A stretch of 64,000 nt of DNA, from contig JAGATQ010000032.1 in assembly GCA_017621205.1 (NCBI GenBank), positions 62,001 to 126,000 on the forward strand. The letters run 5' to 3'. Shown in pieces: positions 30,786 through 38,902 of this stretch; the stretch's first letter is position 1; every line of letters begins with the position of its first letter. The position numbers and the translations under genes are program-made. The stretch is from Lachnospira sp. GTDB lineage: Bacteria > Bacillota > Clostridia > Lachnospirales > Lachnospiraceae. The notes beneath the pieces are model-generated. The model made no database searches. It was not told where the DNA came from and saw nothing but the letters and a program-made list of their open reading frames with translations.

Positions 30786-32318
30786 ATGGCACAGATAAAT
30801 GTAAATAATCTGACGTTCGCTTATGAAGGAAGCTTTGATACTATTTTTGAAAATGTATCCTTCTCGATTGATACCGATTGGAGATTGGGATTTATTGGGA
30901 GGAATGGGAAAGGGAAAACAACGTTTTTGAAGCTGTTATTGGGGAAAGAGGAGTATACAGGAAGCATTACAACCTCGACAGTATTTGATTATTTTCCATA
31001 TCCTGTTACAGCGGAGCAAATGAGTTTATGTGCAGCGGAGTTTATAGATGAAATGAAACAACAGTGTGAGCTTTGGCGGGTAATGTGTGAATTAGACCAA
31101 CTGGGTGAAACCGCAGAAATTCTGTATCGGCCCTTTCAGACCTTGAGCCCCGGGGAGCGCACAAAAATTTTGCTGGCAGTGTTGTTTTCCGGGGAGAACG
31201 ACTTTTTACTGATTGACGAGCCGACCAATCATTTGGACGAGGCATCCAGAGAAACGGTAAAAAGCTATTTATCCTCCAAAAAAGGATTTATTCTTGTATC
31301 TCACGATAGAGATTTGTTGGATGCCTGTATTGACCATGTGCTTGTGTTAAATAGACAGACAATTGAAGTGCAGAGAGGGAATTTTTCAAGCTGGTGGGAA
31401 AATAAGAACAAAAGGGATACCTTTGCAAGGGCAGAAAATGAGAAGCATAGAAGGGAAATTGCCAAGCTGAAGGAGGCTGCCGGGCGTACAAAGCAGTGGG
31501 CAGATAAAAGCGAAGCATCGAAAATTGGTTATGACCCAGTAAAGGAGCATGACAGGGGAATAAGTGCAAGACCCTATATTGGTGCGAAGACCAAAAAGAT
31601 GCAGAGCAGGGTGAAACAGATGCAAAACCGGCTAAATAGGGAAATCGAAGAGAAAGAGGGACTTTTGGAAGATTTGGAACAGCCTGTGGATTTAAAGCTT
31701 ATGCCACTTTCACATCATAAGGAAACGCTTGTAGATGCCAGGGAATATTCCCTGCAATATGCAGATGCTCCCAATCCGGTATTTACTGATTTGTCTTTCG
31801 TGATTCATCAGGGGGACAGAGTTGCTCTGCATGGTGGAAACGGCTGCGGGAAATCAAGCCTTATCAAAATGATTTTGGAAAAATCCGGTAATGCTAATAC
31901 GAATATGCCTGTTATCGAATCAGGGCGATTAGAAACTGCATCGGGTTTGATTCTCTCCTATGTAAATCAGAATACCTCTATGTTAAAGGGCAGCATTTCC
32001 GAGTTTTGTGTAGAGCGAAATCTCGATGAAAGCTTACTCTGTTCCATACTCAGGCAGCTTGGTATGGAACGGATGCAGTTTCTTAAAAAGCTTTCTGACT
32101 ATTCAGAGGGTCAAAAGAAAAAGGTGCTGATTGCCGCAAGCCTGCTTACACCAGCGCATTTGTATGTATGGGATGAACCGCTGAATTATATGGATGTGTT
32201 TTCCAGGATGCAGATTGAAAAGCTGCTTTTAGACTACCAGCCAACCATGCTGTTTGTGGAGCATGACACAAGATTTCGTCAAAGGATAGCAACGGCAACA
32301 GTAGAGATATTAAAATGA
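30786..32318 (+). CDS. ABC-F ribosomal protection protein, Lsa-like
   Basis: Soluble twin-ATPase protein that binds the ribosomal E site and displaces antibiotics from the peptidyl transferase centre. 510 residues from ATG 30786 (GGAAGGAGG upstream). First ATPase: GRNGKGKTTFLKLLLG, signature LSPGERTK, DEPTNHLD; second: GGNGCGKSSL, degenerate signature YSEGQKKK, and WDEPLNYMD. The N-terminal IDTDWRLGFIGRNGKGK is close to my memory of Lsa(A). Between them lies the long basic linker (about residues 195-300) of the antibiotic-resistance subgroup. Lsa relatives give resistance to lincosamides, pleuromutilins and streptogramin A; the spectrum here is untested. Confidence 0.88.
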   Translation: MAQINVNNLTFAYEGSFDTIFENVSFSIDTDWRLGFIGRNGKGKTTFLKLLLGKEEYTGSITTSTVFDYFPYPVTAEQMSLCAAEFIDEMKQQCELWRVMCELDQLGETAEILYRPFQTLSPGERTKILLAVLFSGENDFLLIDEPTNHLDEASRETVKSYLSSKKGFILVSHDRDLLDACIDHVLVLNRQTIEVQRGNFSSWWENKNKRDTFARAENEKHRREIAKLKEAAGRTKQWADKSEASKIGYDPVKEHDRGISARPYIGAKTKKMQSRVKQMQNRLNREIEEKEGLLEDLEQPVDLKLMPLSHHKETLVDAREYSLQYADAPNPVFTDLSFVIHQGDRVALHGGNGCGKSSLIKMILEKSGNANTNMPVIESGRLETASGLILSYVNQNTSMLKGSISEFCVERNLDESLLCSILRQLGMERMQFLKKLSDYSEGQKKKVLIAASLLTPAHLYVWDEPLNYMDVFSRMQIEKLLLDYQPTMLFVEHDTRFRQRIATATVEILK

Positions 32319-32466
32319 CGCTTCTTTGACATTGTTTGTTGCAAAATCTCCTATTTCTTAGTAAAATAGACAATGTATGGCAAAATGGATAACTAATTTT
32401 TGAAGAGATACGTTATTGAAGGTCATATAGATTTAAAAACAATAAGCTATACATGAGGAGATTATC

Positions 32467-33921
32467 ATGGAGTTTGATTATATTATAGTGAAGGCAGAGG
32501 GAAGAGGAGAGGCACTTGGCAGGTTGACCAAGAATAAACCGCCGGTATTGGTTCCTATAGACAATTGCCCGATGCTGTTTCATTTGTTTCATAAATATCC
32601 GGATAAACAGTTTATTATTATCGGGGATTATCAGTATGCTGTGCTGGATTGCTACTTAAAGGCATTTGCCAAGGTGGAGTATACGCTACTTCCGGCAATG
32701 AACGAGGATAAGGAGCTGGTAGGGCTTTCGATTGCACTGAATCTGATTCCGGATGGAAAGGCTTTTTTAGTGATAGATGGAGATGTAGTTCTTAAGGAGG
32801 ACTATGAATTTCCTTTGGATGTAGGAAATTATGCAGGGAAGCTGCCCGACGGCAGTATGGGTTGTTTTCTGATAAAGGATAGCAGCCAGCTGAAGCAGGA
32901 GAGGATTATTGAGAATTTACAGGATAGTCTTACAAAATTTGATATCTTATTACAGCCTGTCGTACTAGACGATGCAGTAAGATATGATACCGAGGAGGCG
33001 GTTCGGCAGGTTGTTGACCGTCATTGCCGTCCCTTTAACCAGATGGAATGGTGCAAGGAATTTATCTTAAAAGAGGGAAGAGATGAGCAGGGGCAGAAGC
33101 TTGCGACAAGGGAGATTTCATGGTACCGCCGTATGGAAGAGCTGGGGTTTGATAAGCTCCCCCGTATTTATAGTTATGAACCGTTTATTATGGAGCGGAT
33201 TAACGGAGGCAATATTTACAATTACCAGTTAACATATGAGGAAAAAAGAAACATGCTTGCTGATATTATTGCTGTTCTTCGTAAGCTTCATGCCCTTGGC
33301 AGTATTCCGGCTAGTAAGGAAAGTATGCAGGAGGCCTATGCGGTTAAGACATTTAACCGTCTGAATAAAGTAAGGTCTGTGATTCCCTTTGCTGATAGGG
33401 AATACATAACGATTAATGGAAGGGTTTGCCGCAATATTTATTTTCATCAAAAAGAATTTGAGGATTTAACGAAAAAAATAAAAGCAGATAAATTTGTGTT
33501 GATTCATGGTGACTGTACGTTTTCTAATATTATGGTAAGGGAGCAGGATGGTAAAAAGGAGCCTGTTTTAATTGATCCGAGAGGATATTTTGGTTATACG
33601 GAGATGTATGGTGATGCTACTTACGATTGGGCTAAGCTATACTATTCTATTGTGGGGAATTTTGACCAGTTCAACAATAAGAATTTTACACTGACGTTTT
33701 TAGAGGATGCGGTTATGGTTGAAACGGCATCCAATCATTGGGAGGATATGGAGGAGGAGTTTTTTGCCTTGCTGGCGGGTGAGGCGGACCATTCTATTAT
33801 TCGCTTAATATACACGATATTCTGGTTATCCTTAACCTCTTATGCATGGGAGAATTACGATTCTATCTGTGGGGCTTTTTATAATGGAATTTATTATCTG
33901 GAAGAGCTGTGGGATATGTAA
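32467..33921 (+). CDS. Nucleotidyltransferase-like / phosphotransferase (APH-like) fusion
   Basis: 484 residues. The first 230 resemble a sugar-phosphate nucleotidyltransferase: a weakened signature at AEGRGEALGRLTKNKPPVL and the VIDGDVVL metal-binding strand. The second half has the aminoglycoside/choline kinase fold, with the catalytic loop VLIHGDCTFSNIMV and the DFG-like VLIDPRGYFG. This pairing recalls LicC/LicA-type or capsule enzymes that activate a small head group. The substrate is unknown, and the loss of consensus residues in the first domain makes its activity uncertain. AGGAG precedes ATG 32467; it is a single-gene unit closed by the terminator at 33981. Confidence 0.78.
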   Translation: MEFDYIIVKAEGRGEALGRLTKNKPPVLVPIDNCPMLFHLFHKYPDKQFIIIGDYQYAVLDCYLKAFAKVEYTLLPAMNEDKELVGLSIALNLIPDGKAFLVIDGDVVLKEDYEFPLDVGNYAGKLPDGSMGCFLIKDSSQLKQERIIENLQDSLTKFDILLQPVVLDDAVRYDTEEAVRQVVDRHCRPFNQMEWCKEFILKEGRDEQGQKLATREISWYRRMEELGFDKLPRIYSYEPFIMERINGGNIYNYQLTYEEKRNMLADIIAVLRKLHALGSIPASKESMQEAYAVKTFNRLNKVRSVIPFADREYITINGRVCRNIYFHQKEFEDLTKKIKADKFVLIHGDCTFSNIMVREQDGKKEPVLIDPRGYFGYTEMYGDATYDWAKLYYSIVGNFDQFNNKNFTLTFLEDAVMVETASNHWEDMEEEFFALLAGEADHSIIRLIYTIFWLSLTSYAWENYDSICGAFYNGIYYLEELWDM

Positions 33922-33980
33922 ACTTGTGCATAAGCATTAGTATCAAAAGAAAAGTATAAAAATATTATACAAAATTAACA

Positions 33981-34008
33981 ACTGCCTATTTCATAATAGG
34001 CAGTTTTG
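33981..34008 (+). terminator. Terminator before the phosphosignalling cassette
   Basis: ACTGCCTATT (33981-33990) and AATAGGCAGT (33995-34004) pair perfectly round a TCAT loop, then TTTG. Confidence 0.9.
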
Positions 34009-34069
34009 TTGTATACTGTTGATGAAAGCCTGTAACCGAGCAGGGGTGAAGCAGCTAGAGGATTATAAT

Positions 34070-34837
34070 ATGATACATAATTCAACACAACGACAATTTC
34101 ATATTGATTATGCTCTTTTAACGAAGCAGGGTGAGCGGCTATATAATGAAGACAGTGTACTGGCGATGCCCAGTGTGATACCAGCGACTTTTGCTGTGGC
34201 GGATGGACTTGGTGGGCATGGTTTTGGCAATATTGCCTCCGCTATGGTGACAGCAACAGTCAAAGAAATGGTGACCATATCAAAGGAACTGGCAAGCTTA
34301 TCGTCTGAGGAAGCCATTGCCAGTCTGTTTCGTCAGGCTCAGAGTGATATCTGCCAGAAAAAACAGGATGGGGGCTATGGCGATATGATGACAACGATGG
34401 TGCTTCTTCAGATTGGAGAACAGATTAGCTGGGGGCATGTTGGTGATTCCAGATTATATTATTTTCAGAATGGAGAGCTTGCCACACAGACGTTAGATCA
34501 TAGTGTGCCACAAATCCTTGTCTATATGGGTGAGATAACGCCACAAGAGATTCGTCATCATCCGGATCGGAACCGCTTACTCCGTGCCATGGGTAAGGAG
34601 TGGGAGAGAGGCGATGAGTTTTCGATTGGTGAAAGCATTACGCCCGAGGCAGGTCAGAGTTTCCTGTTGTGTTCAGATGGATTTTGGGAATACATTGTGG
34701 AGGAGGATATGATAAGCTGCTTAAGGCAATCTAAAGATGCAGGTGAATGGCTGCAATCCATGGAAAAAATTGTTTTAGACAATGGGAAAGGCAAAAACAT
34801 GGATAATTATTCGGCAATCACAATTAAATTATTATAA
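34070..34837 (+). CDS. PP2C-family Ser/Thr phosphatase
   Basis: 255 residues from ATG 34070 (AGAGGA upstream); in-frame codons back to 34019 overlap the promoter zone. It carries the metal-binding motifs of PPM phosphatases: ADGLGGHG, HVGDSRLYYF, CSDGFWE and the final MDNYSA. It would reverse Ser/Thr phosphorylation made by the kinases of the same cassette. It is the first gene of a five-gene operon with an FHA protein, a kinase, a second PP2C and a zinc-ribbon FHA protein. Confidence 0.93.
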   Translation: MIHNSTQRQFHIDYALLTKQGERLYNEDSVLAMPSVIPATFAVADGLGGHGFGNIASAMVTATVKEMVTISKELASLSSEEAIASLFRQAQSDICQKKQDGGYGDMMTTMVLLQIGEQISWGHVGDSRLYYFQNGELATQTLDHSVPQILVYMGEITPQEIRHHPDRNRLLRAMGKEWERGDEFSIGESITPEAGQSFLLCSDGFWEYIVEEDMISCLRQSKDAGEWLQSMEKIVLDNGKGKNMDNYSAITIKLL

Positions 34838-34858
34838 TGAATTTAAAGGAGGTAGATT

Positions 34859-35227
34859 ATGGGACTATTAAGATTTTTTCAATCAAATGAAAGAAGCGAG
34901 GCACCAGAGGAGGAACAGATTAGTTCGGTTACTACATTGACTGCGACCAAAGGGCAATATGAGGGTAGTATTATTGAATTTGATGGCAGTATTGTGATTG
35001 GCAGGGACCCCGCATGTTCGGAGTTGATTATTGATGATAGCAATGTAAGCCGAATGCATTGTACAATTACTTTTGACCCGTCTGACAGAATATATATCAT
35101 AACGGACCATTCCACGAATGGTACTTTTATTGGCAGGGAACGGCTGGAGAAGGGTAAGAGTAAGATTGTAAACAAAGGCTCATTTGTTATTATCGGACAG
35201 TCTGGTAATAATTTCCGGTTAGATTAA
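34859..35227 (+). CDS. Small FHA-domain protein
   Basis: 122 residues, almost all one FHA domain that binds phosphothreonine peptides: IVIGRDPACSE, SNVSRMHC and DHSTNGTFIG give the Arg, Ser, His and Asn of the binding loops. A short N-terminal tail of about 35 residues is acidic with Thr residues (VTTLTATKG), which may be the kinase target, as in GarA-type proteins; that is inference. AAAGGAGG lies upstream of ATG 34859. Confidence 0.9.
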   Translation: MGLLRFFQSNERSEAPEEEQISSVTTLTATKGQYEGSIIEFDGSIVIGRDPACSELIIDDSNVSRMHCTITFDPSDRIYIITDHSTNGTFIGRERLEKGKSKIVNKGSFVIIGQSGNNFRLD

Positions 35228-35307
35228 TTTATTTTTGTGGTTGTCTGCAAGTAAAAATATTTCTTTGATAAAGTAGTATGTAGAAAGTAAGAAGGTATGG
35301 TGGCAAA

Positions 35308-36534
35308 ATGGGAAAGGGACAGTTTACTCTTCCAATTCATACAATTATAAAGAACCGATACAAAATCATCGATGTAATAGGGATTGGTGGCTTTGGAATT
35401 ACCTATAAGGTAGAAGATGCTTATACAGATAAGATATTTGCTATGAAGGAATACGCCCCTAATGCTATTTGTTACAGGGATGAGGAAGGAAAGTATCTGC
35501 ATCCCCTTTCGGATGGATGTGTTGCATCCTTCGAGCATGGCAGGAAGAAATTCCTCGAGGAGGCAGATGTCTTGCGTAGGTTGGATGCTATACCCGGCAT
35601 TGTTCCGGTTATGGACTGTTTTAACCAGAATCAGACCTCTTACTTTGTGATGCAGTATTTGGAGGGAAAAACCTTAAAGGATTATCTGAAGGCACATGAT
35701 GGAAGGCTTGGCAGTGGAGAGACACTGGCGATAATTGGAAATGTAGCCTATGCACTTCACCGGGTTCATGTAAAGCAGGGAATCTTTCATCGGGATTTGA
35801 GTCCGGATAATATATTTATTACCACCAATAACGATGTGCGGGTGATAGATTTTGGCAATGCTAAGAATAATTTAAGTGGAAAGAGTGAAACGGTATCCAT
35901 TGTCCTGAAACCGGGCTTTGCACCACCGGAGCAATATTCCAGCAAGGGTGTGCAGGGCAGCTTTACCGACGTATATTCTTTGGCAGGAACAATGTATTAT
36001 TGTCTGACGGGCATGATGATTCCTGCGGCACCGGAACGGCTGAGCGGAGAAGAATATATCCCCCTCAGGACTATTTTCCCGGAGCTGACCCAGTCCTTTT
36101 CCAAAGCGGTGGATCATGCACTGATGCTTGATTACCGGGAGCGGACGCAGAATATGGAACAATTTATGCTGGAGCTTGGCCTTGATACCACATTGTATGA
36201 TGACAAGGTTATGATTTCCCCTTATGTAGAGATGCTTCAGGGAGAGAATGCAGGACGCCGGTGGAATATTTTAAAGGATACCTGTATCACGGTAGGACGT
36301 TCCAAGACATCCGACATTACGATTCCTAAGAACCTTTATGTCAGCAAAAATCATTGTGAAGTTTACTACGATTCAGAGAAGGATATATTTTATTTGGAGG
36401 ATTATTCCACGAATGGAACCTATGTAAATGACAATCGTCTGACGCAGGGAACGTTGCATGAACTGTTGCCGGGGCAGACCTTTGCCATAGGGGATAAAAA
36501 TACAGTTTTGAAGGTAGGAGTAATGCATGTGTGA
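35308..36534 (+). CDS. Ser/Thr protein kinase with C-terminal FHA domain
   Basis: 408 residues. Kinase domain from about residue 18: P-loop IGIGGFGITY, catalytic lysine about Lys47 in AMKEYAP, catalytic loop HRDLSPDN (about 161-168), DFG as DFGNAK (about 181), and the activation segment KPGFAPPEQY. The KEY and FAPPEQY forms mark a bacterial subgroup distinct from PknB. No membrane helix or PASTA repeats are present, so it is cytosolic. From about residue 305 an FHA domain follows (TVGRSKTSD, YVSKNHCE, DYSTNGTYV). It overlaps the next gene by eight bases. Confidence 0.94.
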   Translation: MGKGQFTLPIHTIIKNRYKIIDVIGIGGFGITYKVEDAYTDKIFAMKEYAPNAICYRDEEGKYLHPLSDGCVASFEHGRKKFLEEADVLRRLDAIPGIVPVMDCFNQNQTSYFVMQYLEGKTLKDYLKAHDGRLGSGETLAIIGNVAYALHRVHVKQGIFHRDLSPDNIFITTNNDVRVIDFGNAKNNLSGKSETVSIVLKPGFAPPEQYSSKGVQGSFTDVYSLAGTMYYCLTGMMIPAAPERLSGEEYIPLRTIFPELTQSFSKAVDHALMLDYRERTQNMEQFMLELGLDTTLYDDKVMISPYVEMLQGENAGRRWNILKDTCITVGRSKTSDITIPKNLYVSKNHCEVYYDSEKDIFYLEDYSTNGTYVNDNRLTQGTLHELLPGQTFAIGDKNTVLKVGVMHV

Positions 36535-37303
36535 AACAAAGAGAAAATCTTATCCGGCATCACTGGGAGTTTCCAGCTTGATAGGTACAAGACCAGACCA
36601 GCAGGACAGTGTGTATGGGGAGGTTCTCCCCGATTCTACGGTGGCAATTCTTTGTGATGGTATGGGTGGGTTACAGAGCGGAGCATTGGCAAGTCAGTCT
36701 GCCATACAAACCTTTGCAGAGGATTATGAAAAACGGGATACAACCATGAAGGTTCCGTTTTTTCTCCGGCAAGAGGCTATTGAGATGGATACGGTCGTAC
36801 ATGAGCTGATGGATGAAGAAAACCAGTCTATTAATGCAGGAACGACAGTGGTTGCAGTAGTTATGCAGGGGGATGAGCTTTATTGGCTTTCAGTGGGAGA
36901 CAGCCGGATATATATTATCCGGGGAAAAGAAATCATGGCAGTAAACCGGGACCATAATTACCGGCTCCGGTTGGATACTGCATTGGAGAATGGTTCTATT
37001 ACGGAGGAGATTTACAGGCAGGAGGAGTACAAGGCGGAGGCATTAATTAGCTTTTTGGGTATTGGCAATGTATCTCTGATGGACATTAATTTAGAACCTT
37101 TTACATTAAAACGTGGGGATATTATTTTATTATGTAGTGATGGGTTGTACAGAACAATGCCAGATGATGTTATGAGGCAGATATGTTTAGAATATTTGCC
37201 CAATGCACAGAAGGCAGCAGATATGCTTACAGAAACAGCAGTATTGTCATCATTGGAAAATCAGGACAATACATCAGTAGTTGTAATTCAATACCATGGA
37301 TAG
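36527..37303 (+). CDS. Second PP2C-family Ser/Thr phosphatase
   Basis: 258 residues with ILCDGMGGLQSGALAS, WLSVGDSRIYII, LLCSDGLYRTM and the terminal QDNTSVVVIQ, the full set of PPM metal-ligand motifs. It differs clearly from the first phosphatase in the cassette and is not a recent duplicate. The start overlaps the kinase stop by eight bases, with AGGAG inside the kinase gene, implying coupled translation. Confidence 0.93.
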   Translation: MCETKRKSYPASLGVSSLIGTRPDQQDSVYGEVLPDSTVAILCDGMGGLQSGALASQSAIQTFAEDYEKRDTTMKVPFFLRQEAIEMDTVVHELMDEENQSINAGTTVVAVVMQGDELYWLSVGDSRIYIIRGKEIMAVNRDHNYRLRLDTALENGSITEEIYRQEEYKAEALISFLGIGNVSLMDINLEPFTLKRGDIILLCSDGLYRTMPDDVMRQICLEYLPNAQKAADMLTETAVLSSLENQDNTSVVVIQYHG

Positions 37304-37325
37304 AAAACAAGAGGAGGATATGTAG

Positions 37326-38813
37326 ATGAGATTAGCTAGATGTGAAAAAGGACATTATTATGACAAGGATAAGTTTACTACTTGTCCACACTGTAATGAT
37401 ATGCAGATTGCCCCAAGTGAAACCGTAGCTTTTGAAGACCCTGGCGCAAAAAAGGAACAGGAAGTTGTTGTGCCAGAGACGCCTAAGGTTGAGGTGGAGG
37501 AGCGGGTACTGTTTTCCGCAGCAACTCCCGTGGATGAAGAGAATAAGGAAATTGAAGATAAGTTCGAATCAAGGTCTTCGTCTGTAACAGACGACGATTC
37601 AGATGATTTGGATGAAATGGTGACGATTCGGTTAAGTGAACAGGAGGCTGTGGTTTCAGCAGCACTTGCCGGAGGGGAGGACGCTGCCATGTCTAGGGAA
37701 GATACGATGGCAGATAAGGATATAGCAGAGGAGACGAAAGAAGAGCCAATAGCAGAGGAAGCTTCAGAAATAGAAGACAAACCATCATGGGAAAAGCCTC
37801 AAGAGGAAGAGCCAGTAGCAAAGGAAACTTCTACAATAGAGGATAAACCATCATGGGAGGAAAGCAGAGAGGAAGAGCCAAAGGTAGAAGAGAAAGCTCC
37901 GGAAGCAGAGGAAGCTTCCGTGACAGAGGACAAACCATCATGGGAGGAAGCCAAAGAGGAAGAGCCGAAGGTAGAAGAGAAGGAGCCGGAAGAAGAGGAA
38001 GCTTCAGTAACAGAGAATAAACCATCATGGGAAGAACCCAAAGAGGAAGAGCCGAAAGCAGAAGAGAAAGAGCCAGTGACAGAGGAAGCTTTTGCAACGG
38101 AAGACAAACCATCATGGGAGGAAACCAAAGAGGAAGAACTGAAGGTAGAAGAGAAAGCTCCGGAAGCAGAGGAAGCTTTTGCAACGGAAGACAAACCATC
38201 ATGGGAGGAAACCAAAGAGGAAGAACCGAAGGTAGAAGAGAAAGCTCCGGAAGCAGAGGAAGCTTCCGCACCAGAAGAGAAACCATCATGGGAGGAAAGC
38301 CCAAAGGAAGAGTCAGTAGTAGAGGAAGGACCAACAGTAGAGGATACCTCGACAACAGAGGAGTCATCTGAAGTAGAACAATCTGTAGCCGCAACAGCAG
38401 AATCGAAAGAGGAGACCTTAGCAGATGCAGTTCCGGGCCGGATTCCAGATGAGGCTATTTTACAGGATATGAATTCGAATCCTGTAATTGGCTGGTTGAT
38501 TGCTATTGAAGGAATACATAAAGGCAGAAGCTATAATGTGAAACAGGGACGAAATTTTGTTGGGCGTTCTACAGCAATGGATATCTGTCTGTCTGGCAAC
38601 TCTAAGATTAGCCGGGAACGCCATGCTATTATTACCTATGATCCCCGGTCTAAGAAATGTTATTTACAGCCGGATGAATCCCGCGATTTAATCTATATTA
38701 ATGATGATTTGTTGTTTGGTCCAATGGCAATGAAGCATAATGATGTGATTACAATGGGCGAGGAGCAATTTGTATTTCTGACTCTGCAATGCGATAAGGC
38801 AGATTGGATTTAG
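37326..38813 (+). CDS. Zinc-ribbon, repeat-rich, FHA-domain protein
   Basis: 495 residues. N-terminus has a small zinc ribbon with Cys in ARCEKGHYY and CPHC. From about residue 150 to 325 there are seven copies of KPSWE in a Glu/Lys/Pro repeat; five successive spacings are exactly 87 bases, i.e. 29 residues. The C-terminal 110 residues form an FHA domain (FVGRSTAMD, KISRERHA, then the YINDD loop where Asn-Gly-Thr is lost). The ribbon resembles that of the convergent kinase, suggesting a shared partner. No membrane segment is seen. Confidence 0.88.
   Translation: MRLARCEKGHYYDKDKFTTCPHCNDMQIAPSETVAFEDPGAKKEQEVVVPETPKVEVEERVLFSAATPVDEENKEIEDKFESRSSSVTDDDSDDLDEMVTIRLSEQEAVVSAALAGGEDAAMSREDTMADKDIAEETKEEPIAEEASEIEDKPSWEKPQEEEPVAKETSTIEDKPSWEESREEEPKVEEKAPEAEEASVTEDKPSWEEAKEEEPKVEEKEPEEEEASVTENKPSWEEPKEEEPKAEEKEPVTEEAFATEDKPSWEETKEEELKVEEKAPEAEEAFATEDKPSWEETKEEEPKVEEKAPEAEEASAPEEKPSWEESPKEESVVEEGPTVEDTSTTEESSEVEQSVAATAESKEETLADAVPGRIPDEAILQDMNSNPVIGWLIAIEGIHKGRSYNVKQGRNFVGRSTAMDICLSGNSKISRERHAIITYDPRSKKCYLQPDESRDLIYINDDLLFGPMAMKHNDVITMGEEQFVFLTLQCDKADWI
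37781..38300 (+). repeat. Tandem 87-bp coding repeat (KPSWE repeat)
   Basis: The decamer ACCATCATGG recurs at 37781, 37847, 37934, 38021, 38108, 38195 and 38282. The first interval is 66 bases; the other five are 87, a multiple of three. Near-identity of units 38021-38300 suggests recent expansion. Confidence 0.9.
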
Positions 38814-38816
38814 AAT

Positions 38817-38886
38817 AAAAGATTACTATATTCGATGAAACACATGGGTTCGGATAGTGTTTCTTACGAATATAGTAATCTTTTTT
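38817..38886. terminator. Bidirectional terminator between convergent cassette genes
   Basis: GATTACTATATTCG (38821-38834) pairs with CGAATATAGTAATC (38867-38880), with an inner GAAACAC/GTGTTTC pair, A-run before and T-run after. It serves the FHA protein gene and the kinase on the other strand. Confidence 0.93.
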
Positions 38887-38902
38887 ATTTAAACATAATA
38901 TA

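Noticed and set aside
37781..38300. Repeats considered as a CRISPR array
   Set aside because: The units are in frame, code for protein, and have no unique spacers.
37799..38394. Long overlapping minus-strand ORFs across the FHA-repeat gene
   Set aside because: They are antisense to the 87-bp repeat, which lacks stops in other frames because of its composition; no SD and low-complexity Pro/Leu/Ser products.
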